Shown: one piece after another, positions 8,352 to 17,097 of the stretch | Layout of the letters: every line of letters starts with the position of its first letter | Numbering within the stretch: the first letter of the stretch is position 1 | Source of the DNA: Noviherbaspirillum aridicola | GTDB lineage: Bacteria; Pseudomonadota; Gammaproteobacteria; Burkholderiales; Burkholderiaceae_D | NCBI RefSeq assembly: GCF_019656455.1 | Contig: NZ_BPMK01000020.1 | Span: 43,299 to 107,298 of the forward strand | Direction: 5' to 3' | Length of the DNA: 64,000 nucleotides | Made by a program: the position numbers and the translations under genes | Notes under the pieces: model-generated | Database searches by the model: none | What the model saw: only the letters and a program-made list of their open reading frames with translations | Told to the model about the DNA's origin: nothing

Positions 8352-8389
8352 ACTGCTTCGGGCGATTTTAGCGCGTCGCCGCGGACGGA

Positions 8390-8893
8390 TCAGCGGAAGC
8401 GTTCGACGATCACGCCGTTCTCGAGCCGCACCCGTTCGCCGATCTGCACCCCGGGCGGCACTTCCTGCGCGAGGGTCTGCACGGCGCCGTTATCCATGCG
8501 CACCGCTACCCGGTAGACCTCGCCCGCGCGCGCATTCCTCTCCATCGCGCGGCCGGCCATGGCACCGCCGGCTACGCCCGCGACCGTAGCCGCGGTACGC
8601 CCGGTGCCGCTGCCCACCTGGTTGCCGAGCACGCCGCCGACCACCGCGCCGGCCACCGTGCCGAGGCCCACCCCCGCCTGTTCCCGCGGCACCACGTCGA
8701 TCGCCTGCACGACGCCGTAGCCGCTGGCCGCGCTCGTGGTCGAGGTGGTGGTGACCGGGATCGAACTGGTGGTGGTGGTCACCGGAATGCTGGAAGACGT
8801 GTCGCCGTAGGTACGGTCCGGGGAGCTTCCGCAGGCCGCGAGCAGCGCGACCGAAGCGCTGGCGATCGCCAGTTTCATCTTGTTGGTACGCAT
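8390..8893 (-). CDS. Glycine-zipper 2TM-domain lipoprotein
   Basis: The 167-residue precursor has a lipoprotein signal peptide with lipobox LLAAC (Cys21), so the mature protein should be lipid-anchored in the envelope. A Thr/Ser-rich linker with repeated SIPVTTTTS follows. The core VGLGTVAGAVVGGVLGNQVG (about residues 74-93), then ATVAGVAGGAMAGRA, is a glycine zipper like that of the OmpA-associated/SlyB (Rick_17kDa) family. A small C-terminal barrel-like tail ends in NGVIVERFR. AAGGAG is 6 bases before the chosen ATG. It has its own terminator and one of the clearest sigma-54 promoter matches (8970-8985). Confidence 0.85.
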   Translation of the reverse strand: MRTNKMKLAIASASVALLAACGSSPDRTYGDTSSSIPVTTTTSSIPVTTTSTTSAASGYGVVQAIDVVPREQAGVGLGTVAGAVVGGVLGNQVGSGTGRTAATVAGVAGGAMAGRAMERNARAGEVYRVAVRMDNGAVQTLAQEVPPGVQIGERVRLENGVIVERFR

Positions 8894-8969
8894 GGTCATC
8901 TCCTTGTTGGTTCAGACAGCCGGCGGCATTCCAGACGGAAAAGCGGCGCCGGATCACTGCGTCAACGGA

Positions 8970-8985
8970 TGCAGTTCTTGTGCCA
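8970..8985 (-). promoter_or_regulatory. Sigma-54 promoter candidate for the glycine-zipper lipoprotein
   Basis: The minus-strand sequence TGGCACAAGAACTGCA matches TGGCACG-N4-TTGCW at 6 of 7 and 4 of 5 positions with exact spacing. Predicted start near 8959; leader about 66 bases. Confidence 0.7.
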
Positions 8986-9178
8986 GAGCCCGTCGCATCG
9001 CTGCGCGGACCCTGCCCGGATCGCGCGAGCATGGCTTGCTCCCGCAGTCATGATGCCCCGGAACACTGCGGAAATATTTACATGCAAGGGCATGAATTAC
9101 CCGGATATTCAAAGCGATCGGCAAGGCCGGAGAGCTATGTCAAAGGTGCGCGCCTGAAATGACTGTGAGAAGTGAACC

Positions 9179-9194
9179 GGGAACAAGCTTTGCA
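9179..9194 (+). promoter_or_regulatory. Sigma-54 promoter candidate for the GT4-SDR-HAD-GT9 operon
   Basis: GGGAACAAGCTTTGCA has a perfect TTGCA -12 box, GG-A-A-C in the -24 box and exact spacing. Predicted start near 9205, 35 bases before the GT4 ATG. Confidence 0.6.
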
Positions 9195-9239
9195 TATCCA
9201 ACAACCCGCGGACATCGATAAACCAATCAGAAACAGATC

Positions 9240-10526
9240 ATGCGAAAAATAGCGCTCATCAGCGAACACGCGTCGCCGCTGGCCCGCCCGGGCAGCATCG
9301 ACAGCGGCGGCCAGAATGTCTACGTGGCACAACTGGCGATGCACCTGGCCCGACTCGGCTACCTCGTCGATGTCTTCACCCGCCGCGATGCGCAGGACCT
9401 GCAGCAGGTCGTCGACTGGATGCCCGGCGTGCGGGTGGTCCACGTTCCCGCCGGCCCGGCCCGCTTCATCCCCAAGGAAGCGATGCTGCCGCACATGGAA
9501 CAGTTCGCGCGCTTCATGATCCGCTTCGCGCGGCGCGAGCAGATCGGCTACGACCTGCTGCACGCGAACTTCTTCATGTCCGGCATGGTGGCCCGATCCG
9601 TCGGCCGCGCGCTCGGCCTGCCCTTCGTGATCACCTTCCATGCCCTCGGCCGCGTGCGCCGGCTGTCGCAGAAGGAAGCGGACGGCTTCCCCGACGAGCG
9701 TTTCGACATCGAGGAAAGCCTGATGCGCGACGCCGACCGCGTCATCGCGGAATGCCCGCAGGACCGCGAGGACATGGAGCAGCTGTATCACGCGCCGTCC
9801 GATCGCATTGACATCGTTCCCTGCGGTTTCGATCCCGACGAGTTCTGGCCGGTCACGCTCGACGCGCGCCAGCAGCTCGGCCTGTCGCGCGATGAATTCA
9901 TCATCCTTCAGCTCGGCCGCATGGTGCCGCGCAAGGGCGTGGACAACGTGATCCAGGCCGCGGCCATCCTGCGCCACCGGCACGGCGTGCCGGTGCGCCT
10001 GCTGGTGGTCGGCGGCAACGCCGAAACGCCCGACGTCGCAACCACGCCCGAGCTGGGCCGCCTGATGCGGATGACCGAAGAGCTCGGCATCGGCGACTGC
10101 GTCACCTTCACCGGGCAGCGGCAGCGCGGGCAGCTGCGCTATTACTACAGCGCGGCGAATGTCTTCGTCACCACGCCCTGGTACGAGCCTTTCGGCATCA
10201 CCCCGCTGGAGGCGATGGCCTGCGGCACGCCCGTGGTGGGCAGCAATGTCGGCGGCATCAAGACCACCGTGGTCGATGGCGAGACCGGCTGCCTGGTGCC
10301 GCCCAAGGATCCCGAGGCGCTCGCCGGGCGCCTCGAGTGGCTCTACCGCCACCCGCACGCCGCGCAGCGCATGGGCTGGTCGGGCATGCGGCGCGCCTGG
10401 CAGAACTTCACCTGGCGCCATGTCGCCGAAAACGTGGCCGCTGTGTACGAGAGCGTCCTCGTGCCGGCCGGGAGCTACCCGATCCCGTCGCGCGTCGCCG
10501 CCGGCGAGGTCGGTTTGCGCAGCTAG
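9240..10526 (+). CDS. Family 4 glycosyltransferase (sucrose-phosphate synthase/MshA-like)
   Basis: A 428-residue retaining GT-B enzyme. The N-terminus shows the donor-loop region of this subgroup (SEHASPLARPGSIDSGGQNVY split by short variable parts), and VITFHALGRVRR (about 136-147) is typical of sucrose-phosphate-synthase-like and MshA-like GT4 enzymes. The C-terminal EX7E region is PFGITPLEAMACGTPVVGSN (about 316-335). No strong ribosome site precedes the ATG. It heads a plus-strand cluster with an SDR, a HAD phosphatase and a GT9 enzyme, suggesting assembly of a surface or storage glycan. Substrate unknown. Confidence 0.88.
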   Translation: MRKIALISEHASPLARPGSIDSGGQNVYVAQLAMHLARLGYLVDVFTRRDAQDLQQVVDWMPGVRVVHVPAGPARFIPKEAMLPHMEQFARFMIRFARREQIGYDLLHANFFMSGMVARSVGRALGLPFVITFHALGRVRRLSQKEADGFPDERFDIEESLMRDADRVIAECPQDREDMEQLYHAPSDRIDIVPCGFDPDEFWPVTLDARQQLGLSRDEFIILQLGRMVPRKGVDNVIQAAAILRHRHGVPVRLLVVGGNAETPDVATTPELGRLMRMTEELGIGDCVTFTGQRQRGQLRYYYSAANVFVTTPWYEPFGITPLEAMACGTPVVGSNVGGIKTTVVDGETGCLVPPKDPEALAGRLEWLYRHPHAAQRMGWSGMRRAWQNFTWRHVAENVAAVYESVLVPAGSYPIPSRVAAGEVGLRS

Positions 10527-10620
10527 CGCCGGGCCACTGTTCCGCTTGCATCAATAACGCCGGCTCCTGCACGGCATAAGCTGTTTTTTGTCCTTCAACC
10601 TTCAATACTGGGAGTGAGAA

Positions 10621-11388
10621 TTGAGCACAGCACAACTATCGAGTTATGTCGCCGACCCTGCGGAAGCCAGCCAGCTCGCGGGCAAGACGATTCTCGTCAC
10701 CGGCGGCGCGAGCGGCCTGGGCGCCGCCCTCTGCCACGTGCTTTCCGGTTCGGGCGCGACCGTGATCGTCGCCGACCTCAAGCTCGACAAGGCGCAGACC
10801 GTGGCGCAGCTGCTTGAATCCGGCGGCGGCAAGGCCCATGCGCTGGCCCTGAACGTGGGCGACCCGGCCGCAGCCGAGCAGGCCATCAACGACACCGTCT
10901 CGCGCTTCGGCCGTCTCGACGTGCTCATCAACAACGCCGGCACCGACGTCACCTGCCCGGTCGAGGAACTGGCGATCGAGGACTGGGACCGCGTGATGAA
11001 GACGAATCTCTACGGCCCCTTCCTGCTGTCCAAGTTCGCGGCGCGCCACATGAAGAACGGCGGCGGCCAGATCATCAACATCGCCTCCACCGCCGCCAAG
11101 CGCGCCTGGCCCAACGCCTCCGCCTACCATGCGAGCAAGTGGGGCCTGCTCGGCCTGTCGCACGCGCTGCATGCGGAACTGCGGCCGATGAACATCAAGG
11201 TCACCGCGGTGCTCGCCGGCGGCATGCGCACGCCTTTCCTGCTCGACCGCTTCCCCGACATCGACGTCTCCACCCTGCAGGACCCGGTCAATGTCGCCAG
11301 GGCGGTCAAGGGCGTGATCCTGCTGCCGGAGCAGACCGTCATACCGGAGATCATGGTGCTGCCGATGAAGGAAAGCTCCTGGCCCTGA
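10621..11388 (+). CDS. SDR-family oxidoreductase
   Basis: A 255-residue classical short-chain dehydrogenase. The NAD(P) motif is TGGASGLG (27-34), NNAG is at 104-107, and the catalytic residues are Ser156, Tyr169 and Lys173 (YHASK). The start is TTG at 10621, with GGAG six bases upstream; an upstream alternative is not supported. It lies 94 bases after the GT4 gene and 63 bases before the HAD phosphatase. In this context it may reduce or epimerise a sugar precursor, but SDR substrate cannot be read from sequence. Confidence 0.88.
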   Translation: MSTAQLSSYVADPAEASQLAGKTILVTGGASGLGAALCHVLSGSGATVIVADLKLDKAQTVAQLLESGGGKAHALALNVGDPAAAEQAINDTVSRFGRLDVLINNAGTDVTCPVEELAIEDWDRVMKTNLYGPFLLSKFAARHMKNGGGQIINIASTAAKRAWPNASAYHASKWGLLGLSHALHAELRPMNIKVTAVLAGGMRTPFLLDRFPDIDVSTLQDPVNVARAVKGVILLPEQTVIPEIMVLPMKESSWP

Positions 11389-11451
11389 TCCTGCTATCCG
11401 GGCAATGCCGCCAAGGCATTGCCCCCGCCCTCCTCACCGGACACGCCCCTC

Positions 11452-12054
11452 ATGCGCGCAATCTTTCTCGACAAGGACGGGACGCTGGTGGAAGACATTC
11501 CATACAACGTCAACCCGTCGCTGCTTGAATTCACCTGGCAGGCCGGCCAGGCGCTGCAGATCCTGCAGCAGCTCGGCTATGCCCTGATCGTGGTCACCAA
11601 CCAGTCCGGCGTCGCCAAGGGCCTGTTCACCGAGACCGCGTTGCAGCCGATACACAACCGCCTGTGCGAGCGGCTGGCGCAATACGGCGTCACGCTCGCC
11701 GGCTTCTATTACTGTCCGCACAGCCCCGACGGCACCGTGGCGCGCTATGCGACCGCCTGCACCTGCCGCAAGCCGATGCCCGGCATGCTGCTTCGCGCCG
11801 CCCATGAACACGGCATCGACCTGTCGCAGTCCTGGATGATCGGCGACATCCTCAATGACGTGGAGGCGGGACGCCGCGCGGGCTGCCGCACGGTGCTGAT
11901 CGACAACGGCAATGAAACCGAATGGAAAATGTCGCCGCTGCGCACGCCCGACCTCACCGCGCAGAACCTGTATGAGGCGGCCACGCTGATTGCGCGCGAG
12001 CATGCGGGCAGGCAGGGCCAGGCCCCGGCAGGCGGGGAGTTGGCGGCCCCATGA
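11452..12054 (+). CDS. HAD-IIIA phosphatase, GmhB-like (D,D-heptose bisphosphate phosphatase family)
   Basis: The 200-residue protein starts MRAIFLDKDGTL, with the nucleophile and acid Asp7 and Asp9 (DxD), then VTNQSGVAKG (motif II) and IGDILNDVEAG (motif IV). A zinc-binding loop YYCPHSPDG, then CTCRKP, is diagnostic of the GmhB / histidinol-phosphatase branch. GmhB removes the 7-phosphate of glycero-manno-heptose 1,7-bisphosphate during heptose-nucleotide synthesis; a related sugar bisphosphate is possible. The stop overlaps the next start by 4 bases (ATGA), and the next gene is a GT9 (heptosyltransferase-type) enzyme, which strengthens a heptose-like reading. Confidence 0.85.
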   Translation: MRAIFLDKDGTLVEDIPYNVNPSLLEFTWQAGQALQILQQLGYALIVVTNQSGVAKGLFTETALQPIHNRLCERLAQYGVTLAGFYYCPHSPDGTVARYATACTCRKPMPGMLLRAAHEHGIDLSQSWMIGDILNDVEAGRRAGCRTVLIDNGNETEWKMSPLRTPDLTAQNLYEAATLIAREHAGRQGQAPAGGELAAP

Positions 12055-13175
12055 ATGCATCGTCCTGGCAGCGCGCCGAACGCATACTCTGCATACGGCT
12101 GGATTATCTCGGCGACGTGCTGATGACCACGCCCGCGATCCGGGCGCTGCGCGACACCCTGCCCGGCCGCCACATCACGCTGCTGACCTCGGGCAGCGGC
12201 GCCGCCGTCGCCCGCTACATACCCCAGATCGACGACACCATCGTGTATCCCGCGCCCTGGCTCAAGAGCAGCGCCGCGCATGATCGCGGCGAAGACTTCG
12301 CGATGATCGAGCGGCTTGCCGCGGGACGCTACGACGCGGCCGTGATCTTTACCGTCTACAGCCAGAACCCGATGCCGGCCGCGATGATGTGCTACCTCGC
12401 CGGCATCCCGCTGCGCCTCGCGCACTGCCGCGAAAACCCGTACCAGATGCTGACCGACTGGGTCAGGGAAACCGAACCGGAGTCGGGCGTGCGGCACGAG
12501 GTGCAACGCCAGCTCGACCTGGTCGCGGCGGTCGGCGCGCGGCCGCTGGACACCAGGCTTTCCCTGCAGGTGGAAGACGCCGACCGCCGCGCGGTGCGCG
12601 AGCGTCTCGGCGCGATGGGCATTGCGCCGGGCAGCCGCTGGATCGCGATTCATCCCGGCGCCACCGCCGCGTCGCGACGCTATCCGCCCGAGCTGTTCAG
12701 GCAGGTGGCCGCCGCGCTGCTCGCGCAGCAGGACTGCCAGCTGGTCTTCACCGGCGGCGGCGACGAGGCGCCGCTGGTCGAGCAGATCCGGAGCGGCCTG
12801 CCCCGCACCCACAGCCTGGCGGGCATGCTGCAGCTCGGCGAACTCGCGGCCCTGCTGGCCGAGGCGCCCCTGCTCATCTCCAACAACACCGGGCCGGCGC
12901 ACATGGCCGCCGCGCTCGGCACACCGCTGGTCGACCTGTACGCGCTGACCAATCCGCAGCACACGCCCTGGCAGGTGCGCAGCAAGGTGCTGTACCAGGA
13001 GGTCGACTGCGCCTTCTGCTACAAGAGCGCCTGCCCGCATGGCCACAACCGCTGCCTGACCGACGTCAGGCCCGCCCGGGTCGTCGCGGCGGCGCATGAA
13101 CTGCTGCAGGGCGGAGGCAGCGCCGCCGCCGCGACCGGCATCGTTCGCCTCGCGGGCGCCATCCGCGCGGCCTGA
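12051..13175 (+). CDS. Family 9 glycosyltransferase (heptosyltransferase-like)
   Basis: A 374-residue GT-B enzyme. RILCIRLDYLGDVLMTTPAI near the N-terminus is the acceptor-side signature of GT9/WaaC-WaaF enzymes, and the donor side shows WIAIHPGATAASRRYPPELF and LLISNNTGPAHMAAALGTP. GT9 enzymes transfer heptose from ADP-heptose. Together with the GmhB-like phosphatase just upstream (ATGA overlap), this suggests that the operon adds a heptose-type sugar to a surface glycan outside the main LPS-core locus. Cysteines near the C-terminus (DCAFCYKSACPHG) are a distinctive extra feature. Confidence 0.87.
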   Translation: MNASSWQRAERILCIRLDYLGDVLMTTPAIRALRDTLPGRHITLLTSGSGAAVARYIPQIDDTIVYPAPWLKSSAAHDRGEDFAMIERLAAGRYDAAVIFTVYSQNPMPAAMMCYLAGIPLRLAHCRENPYQMLTDWVRETEPESGVRHEVQRQLDLVAAVGARPLDTRLSLQVEDADRRAVRERLGAMGIAPGSRWIAIHPGATAASRRYPPELFRQVAAALLAQQDCQLVFTGGGDEAPLVEQIRSGLPRTHSLAGMLQLGELAALLAEAPLLISNNTGPAHMAAALGTPLVDLYALTNPQHTPWQVRSKVLYQEVDCAFCYKSACPHGHNRCLTDVRPARVVAAAHELLQGGGSAAAATGIVRLAGAIRAA

Positions 13176-13337
13176 GCGCAGTTTTTACATCTGCATGCAA
13201 AAACGGCGGGGCTGTGTGGCGTGGCTGCCTCATTTCCATCGGTTGCGCATAAAAATTCGATTGACCGAGGTCATGAGCCGTGCTCGTTTTTCCGCTGTGC
13301 CGGGCCGCCACCGGTGGCAGTCGCCGGATGCGGAGGA

Positions 13338-13353
13338 TGGCATGGAGCTTGCG
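13338..13353 (+). promoter_or_regulatory. Sigma-54 promoter candidate for the hemerythrin-like gene
   Basis: TGGCATGGAGCTTGCG matches the -24 box at 6 of 7 and TTGC of the -12 box perfectly, with exact GG-N10-GC spacing. Predicted start near 13363; the AGGAG and ATG at 13390 follow. Confidence 0.65.
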
Positions 13354-13389
13354 AATCGGACGATACGCAGCTAACTACAGGAGAACAAC

Positions 13390-13983
13390 ATGCCACGCAA
13401 CGCGACTTCCAAGACCGCAGCCAAATCCGCCAAGCCGGCGCCGCGCGCGGAAAAGAAAGCCGATGTCATCAAGATCCTGACCGAAGACCACCGTCGCGTC
13501 ACCGAAATGTTCGACGAGTTCGAGAAGATGAAGAAGAAGGGCGACGCCGACGAGGAAGCCAAGCAATACATCGTGGAAACCTGCTGCGCCGAGCTGACCA
13601 TACACGCGCAGCTGGAAGAAGAAATCTTCTACCCGGCCGCGCGCGAGGCGATCGACGATCTCGACCTGCTGGACGAAGCCGAGGTCGAGCACGCATCCGC
13701 CAAGCAGCTGATCAGCGAGCTGTCGGCGATGCAGCCGGGCGACGACCTGTACGACGCCAAGTTCACCGTGCTCGGCGAATACGTGAAGCATCACATCGAA
13801 GAGGAAGAGGGAGAACTCTTCAAGAAGGTGAAGAAGTCCGAACTCGATCTGGAAGAGCTGGCGGAAGAAATCCTGCAGCGCCGCATGGAGCTGCGCGAAG
13901 AACTCGGCATTTCCTCCGACGAGGAAGAAATGGAAGCCGAGGAAGCACCGAGCACTTCCCGCAAGAAGCGCAGCGTGCATTGA
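13390..13983 (+). CDS. Hemerythrin HHE-domain protein
   Basis: A 197-residue acidic protein with a Lys/Ala-rich N-terminal tail. The four-helix HHE domain has likely di-iron ligands His34 (EDHRR), His72 and Glu76 (IHAQLEEE), His101 (VEHASAK), and His135 and Glu139 (HHIEEEE). Such proteins bind oxygen, NO or iron and often belong to oxidative-stress sets. Start ATG has AGGAG at 6-base spacing. The acidic C-terminus ends in a basic SRKKRSVH tail. It precedes the Ku-like gene and catalase, consistent with a role against oxidative damage (inference). Confidence 0.9.
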   Translation: MPRNATSKTAAKSAKPAPRAEKKADVIKILTEDHRRVTEMFDEFEKMKKKGDADEEAKQYIVETCCAELTIHAQLEEEIFYPAAREAIDDLDLLDEAEVEHASAKQLISELSAMQPGDDLYDAKFTVLGEYVKHHIEEEEGELFKKVKKSELDLEELAEEILQRRMELREELGISSDEEEMEAEEAPSTSRKKRSVH

Positions 13984-14016
13984 TACGGGCGCCTGCCCGC
14001 GGAAAGGCAATCCTTG

Positions 14017-14038
14017 GGCAACGGCGCGATCCGTTGCC
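14017..14038 (+). repeat. Hairpin between the hemerythrin-like and Ku-like genes
   Basis: GGCAACGG and CCGTTGCC form a perfect 8-bp stem around a 6-base loop. No T-run follows, so it may be a processing or stability hairpin rather than a terminator. Confidence 0.5.
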
Positions 14039-14093
14039 TGGCCCGGGCGGCGATGTCCGCCGCCCACATGTATAGAGTGAAGAAAGGCTGCTT

Positions 14094-14735
14094 GTGATCT
14101 TGCCTGAAACGGAACTGCATCCCTCCTCAACCAAGCCGACGCATGCGGTGGACATCCTGGCCTTTGTCGAAGCCCAGGAGATTCCGCCCGATTATTTCGA
14201 CACCCCCTATACCCTGTCGCCGGCGCCAGGAGGCGAAAAAGCCTACGCGCTGCTGCGCGAGACGCTGCGCCGCACCCGCCGCATCGGCATCGCCTACGTG
14301 GTGATCCGCTCGCGCCGGCATCTCGCCGCGCTGGTGCCGCAGGGACAGTCGCTGGTGCTCAATACCCTGCGCTGGACCAATGAGGCGGGCGACGACGACT
14401 ACTTCGGCATGCCGGAGGAAGAAGCGCTGCAGGCGCGCGAGCTGGCGATGATGTCACCGCACTGGTGCGAAGCCCGCGAGAACGACTGGGATCTCGGCTG
14501 GCACCGGCAATCCTATGAGCGGGACTTCGACACGCTTGCACTGCACACCGACAAGCTGGACAGCCGGCCCGCCATTGTGGTCGAGGAGCTCGATGCCTTC
14601 GATGACGATGACGACGACCCCGATTATGACGACTATCTGAGCTACACCCTGCGCGCGCGGCCGCACCGCCCCGACGGCCATGCGATACGGCGCGGCCGCG
14701 GCGCGGCCGTCCACTGGCGCGGGCGCAGACGATGA
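14094..14735 (+). CDS. Half-length Ku-like protein (C-terminal part of the Ku core only)
   Basis: A 213-residue protein starting at GTG with AAGG six bases upstream. Residues about 17-120 ([55 protein letters not shown]) closely resemble the second half of bacterial Ku, the ring protein that binds DNA ends in non-homologous end joining. The usual first half, beginning with a motif like 'SISFGLVNIPV', is absent and no frame upstream supplies it. A strongly acidic stretch ([13 protein letters not shown]) and an Arg-rich tail follow. No LigD gene is in the window. It could be a degenerate Ku or a distinct small family; a sealed DNA-bridging ring seems unlikely without the N-terminal part. Confidence 0.7.
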   Translation: MILPETELHPSSTKPTHAVDILAFVEAQEIPPDYFDTPYTLSPAPGGEKAYALLRETLRRTRRIGIAYVVIRSRRHLAALVPQGQSLVLNTLRWTNEAGDDDYFGMPEEEALQARELAMMSPHWCEARENDWDLGWHRQSYERDFDTLALHTDKLDSRPAIVVEELDAFDDDDDDPDYDDYLSYTLRARPHRPDGHAIRRGRGAAVHWRGRRR

Positions 14736-14770
14736 CGATTTCCTGAGGCGAAGCTATGCCTGTTCGGCTT

Positions 14771-14801
14771 GCAGGGCGCTAACACCGCCCTGCTTTTTTT
14801 T
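14771..14801 (+). terminator. Intrinsic terminator after the Ku-like gene
   Basis: GCAGGGCG pairs with CGCCCTGC across a 7-base loop, followed by eight Ts. It separates the hemerythrin/Ku pair from the catalase operon. Confidence 0.92.
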
Positions 14802-14814
14802 GGCCTGGCGGCGA

Positions 14815-14830
14815 CGGAACCGCGCTTGCC
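14815..14830 (+). promoter_or_regulatory. Possible sigma-54 promoter for the catalase operon
   Basis: CGGAACCGCGCTTGCC has exact GG-N10-GC spacing, TTGC in the -12 box and a weaker -24 box. It lies directly behind the terminator and about 85 bases before the catalase start. Confidence 0.4.
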
Positions 14831-14913
14831 GGAATGTCTCTATACGGCTACCACCTCCGCGCCGGCGCGCGCGCTGCGTCGGACCATCCCCTTCCGCATC
14901 GAAAGGTTCCGTC

Positions 14914-16518
14914 ATGAACGAGCAAAAGCCCATACTCACGACCCGACAGGGCCACCCGGTCAGCGACAACCAGGCGCTGCGCTCCGTCGGCGAACGCGGC
15001 CCCGCCACCCTGGAAAACTACCAGTTCATCGAGAAGATCACGCATTTCGACAGGGAGCGCATCCCCGAGCGCGTCGTGCATGCCCGCGGTACCGGCGCCC
15101 ATGGCTGGTTCGAAGCCTACGGCCGCATCGGCAACGAGCCGGCGTCCAAATACACGCGCGCCAAGGTGCTGAACCAGACCGGCGTGCGCACCCCGGTGTT
15201 CCTGCGCTTCTCCACCGTCATCGGCGGACGCGAATCTCCCGAGACGGCGCGCGATCCGCGCGGCTTCGCGATCAAGTTCAAGACCGTCGACGGCAACTGG
15301 GACCTGGTCGGCAACAACCTCAAGGTCTTCTTCATCCGCGACGCCATCAAATTCCCGGACATGATCCACGCGTTCAAGCCGGACCCGGTGACGAACCGCC
15401 AGGAGCCGTGGCGCTTCTACGACTTCGTCTCGCAGTCGCCGGAGACCCTGCACATGGTCACCTGGGTCAAGAGCCCCTGGGGCATTCCCGCCAACTACCG
15501 GGAGATGGAAGGATCGGGCGTCAATACCTACAAGCTGGTCAATGACCAGGGCGTGGCGCACCTGGTGAAATTCCACTTCCAGCCCAGGCAGGGCGTGCGC
15601 AATCTCACCGCCGCGCAGGCGGCGGAGATCCAGGCCCAGGACGTCGGCCACGCCACCCGCGACCTCTACGAGGCGATCGAGCGCGGCGACTATCCGGAAT
15701 GGGAATTCTGCGTGCAGATCATGAGCGACGACGAACATCCCGAACTGGACTTCGATCCGCTCGACGATACCAAGCGCTGGCCGGAGGACAAGTTTCCGCT
15801 GCTGCCGGTGGGCCGGCTGGTGCTCGACCGCAATCCGGACAACGTGTTCGCCGAGACCGAGCAGTCCGCGTTCGGCACCGGCGTGCTCGTCGACGGCATC
15901 GACTTTTCGGACGACAAGATGCTGCAGGGCCGCACCCTGTCCTACTCCGATACCCAGCGCTATCGCGTCGGTCCGAACTACCTGCAGCTGCCGATCAACG
16001 CACCGCAGGAAAAGGCGCGCGCTCACACCAACCAGCGCGATGCCGCGATGGCCTACTATGTCGATCCGGCGGGCGGCAACAAGCACATCAACTATGAGCC
16101 GAGCATCCTCGGCGGCCTGCAGGAAGCGCCCAGACCGGCAAAGGACTATCACCAGTGGGTGGAAGGCCATCTCGGCCGCTACCAGACCACGCGCACCGGC
16201 GACGACTACCGGCAGGCAGGCGAGCGCTACCGCACCTTCGAGGACTGGGAGCGCGACGAACTCGTCAGCAACATCGGCGGCGACCTCAAGCAATGCCCGG
16301 AGACCATCCAGCTGCGCATGGTCTGGCACCTGTGGCACTGCGACGAGGATTATGGCCGCCGCGTGGCCCAGATCGCAGGCATCGACCTGGAAAAGGCCAA
16401 GGCACTTCCCCCGCTGCCCGGCAAGCCGGCGCCGCATCAGCGCCGCGACCAGCCGACCTACAGCAGCGGTCAGAAGGAAGCCCCGGCGCGCGTCGACGAG
16501 ACCGCCGGCGCCAAGTAG
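14914..16518 (+). CDS. Monofunctional heme catalase
   Basis: A 534-residue catalase that disproportionates hydrogen peroxide. Catalytic His56 lies in RVVHARG, the distal Asn is in [10 protein letters not shown] (134/135), and the proximal heme ligand Tyr344 is in [12 protein letters not shown] with Arg340. The length and absence of a long C-terminal flavodoxin-like domain place it with small-subunit catalases. A 50-residue C-terminal Lys/Ala/Pro-rich tail is extra. The ATG has AAAGG at 7-base spacing. The stop is immediately followed by the ankyrin gene start, so the two are translated together. Confidence 0.96.
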   Translation: MNEQKPILTTRQGHPVSDNQALRSVGERGPATLENYQFIEKITHFDRERIPERVVHARGTGAHGWFEAYGRIGNEPASKYTRAKVLNQTGVRTPVFLRFSTVIGGRESPETARDPRGFAIKFKTVDGNWDLVGNNLKVFFIRDAIKFPDMIHAFKPDPVTNRQEPWRFYDFVSQSPETLHMVTWVKSPWGIPANYREMEGSGVNTYKLVNDQGVAHLVKFHFQPRQGVRNLTAAQAAEIQAQDVGHATRDLYEAIERGDYPEWEFCVQIMSDDEHPELDFDPLDDTKRWPEDKFPLLPVGRLVLDRNPDNVFAETEQSAFGTGVLVDGIDFSDDKMLQGRTLSYSDTQRYRVGPNYLQLPINAPQEKARAHTNQRDAAMAYYVDPAGGNKHINYEPSILGGLQEAPRPAKDYHQWVEGHLGRYQTTRTGDDYRQAGERYRTFEDWERDELVSNIGGDLKQCPETIQLRMVWHLWHCDEDYGRRVAQIAGIDLEKAKALPPLPGKPAPHQRRDQPTYSSGQKEAPARVDETAGAK

Positions 16519-17091
16519 ATGCAAGGCGACCTGCAGGGCGGGAGCGATGCCGCCGGCAGTCCCGCCAGCACCGCCAGGCTGCCGCCGCTGGACGAAGAAA
16601 CCCTGGCGCGCGTGCGCCAGGTCTTCGCCATGGTGCGCGCCGGCGACGCCGACCGGCTGCGACCGCTGCTCGAACACGGCCTTCCGCCCAACCTGCGCAA
16701 TGAACAGGGCGACAGCCTGCTGATGCTCGCCTGCTATCACGGCCATGTCGAGACCGCCGCGCTGCTGCTGGACCACGGCGCCGATACCGAATTGCGAAAC
16801 GATCGCGGCCAGGCGCCGCTCGGCGGCGCCGCCTTCAAGGGCGATGCGGCGGTGGTTCGCCTGCTGCTCGACCGGGGCGCCGATATCGCCGGCGCCGGCA
16901 CGGACGGGCGAACGGCGCTGATGCTGGCCGCCATGTTCAACCGGCTGGCGGTGATGGAGATGCTGCTCGCCGCGGGTGCCGACCCGCGTGCGCGCGACGC
17001 CAGCGGCATGTCGGCGCTGGACGCCGCCCTGAGCATGGGCGCGGCGGACACCGCCCGCCGGCTCGCCGCGGTACTCGCGGCGCCGCAATGA
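16519..17091 (+). CDS. Ankyrin-repeat protein paired with catalase
   Basis: A 190-residue protein with about four ankyrin repeats after a 45-residue lead; clear units are GDSLLMLACYHGHVETAALL, GQAPLGGAAFKGDAAVVRLL and GRTALMLAAMFNRLAVMEML. Its ATG begins at the base after the catalase stop. Small ankyrin proteins encoded beside catalases (AnkB of Pseudomonas is the known case) are needed for full catalase activity, possibly in heme delivery or protein protection. No signal peptide was seen, so it should be cytoplasmic. Confidence 0.9.
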   Translation: MQGDLQGGSDAAGSPASTARLPPLDEETLARVRQVFAMVRAGDADRLRPLLEHGLPPNLRNEQGDSLLMLACYHGHVETAALLLDHGADTELRNDRGQAPLGGAAFKGDAAVVRLLLDRGADIAGAGTDGRTALMLAAMFNRLAVMEMLLAAGADPRARDASGMSALDAALSMGAADTARRLAAVLAAPQ

Positions 17092-17097
17092 GCGACG

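Larger units (their letters stand above)
8894..9239. other. Divergent intergenic region with two sigma-54 promoter candidates
   Basis: No credible coding sequence. It separates the lipoprotein gene (minus) from the GT4 operon (plus) and contains the sigma-54 sites 8970-8985 (minus) and 9179-9194 (plus). The about 190 bases between them could hold shared activator sites, but I see no clear repeated operator. Confidence 0.6.

Noticed and set aside
10527..10620. Sigma-54 promoter between the GT4 and SDR genes
   Set aside because: GG-N10-GC spacings occur but both boxes match poorly; cotranscription from 9179 is simpler.
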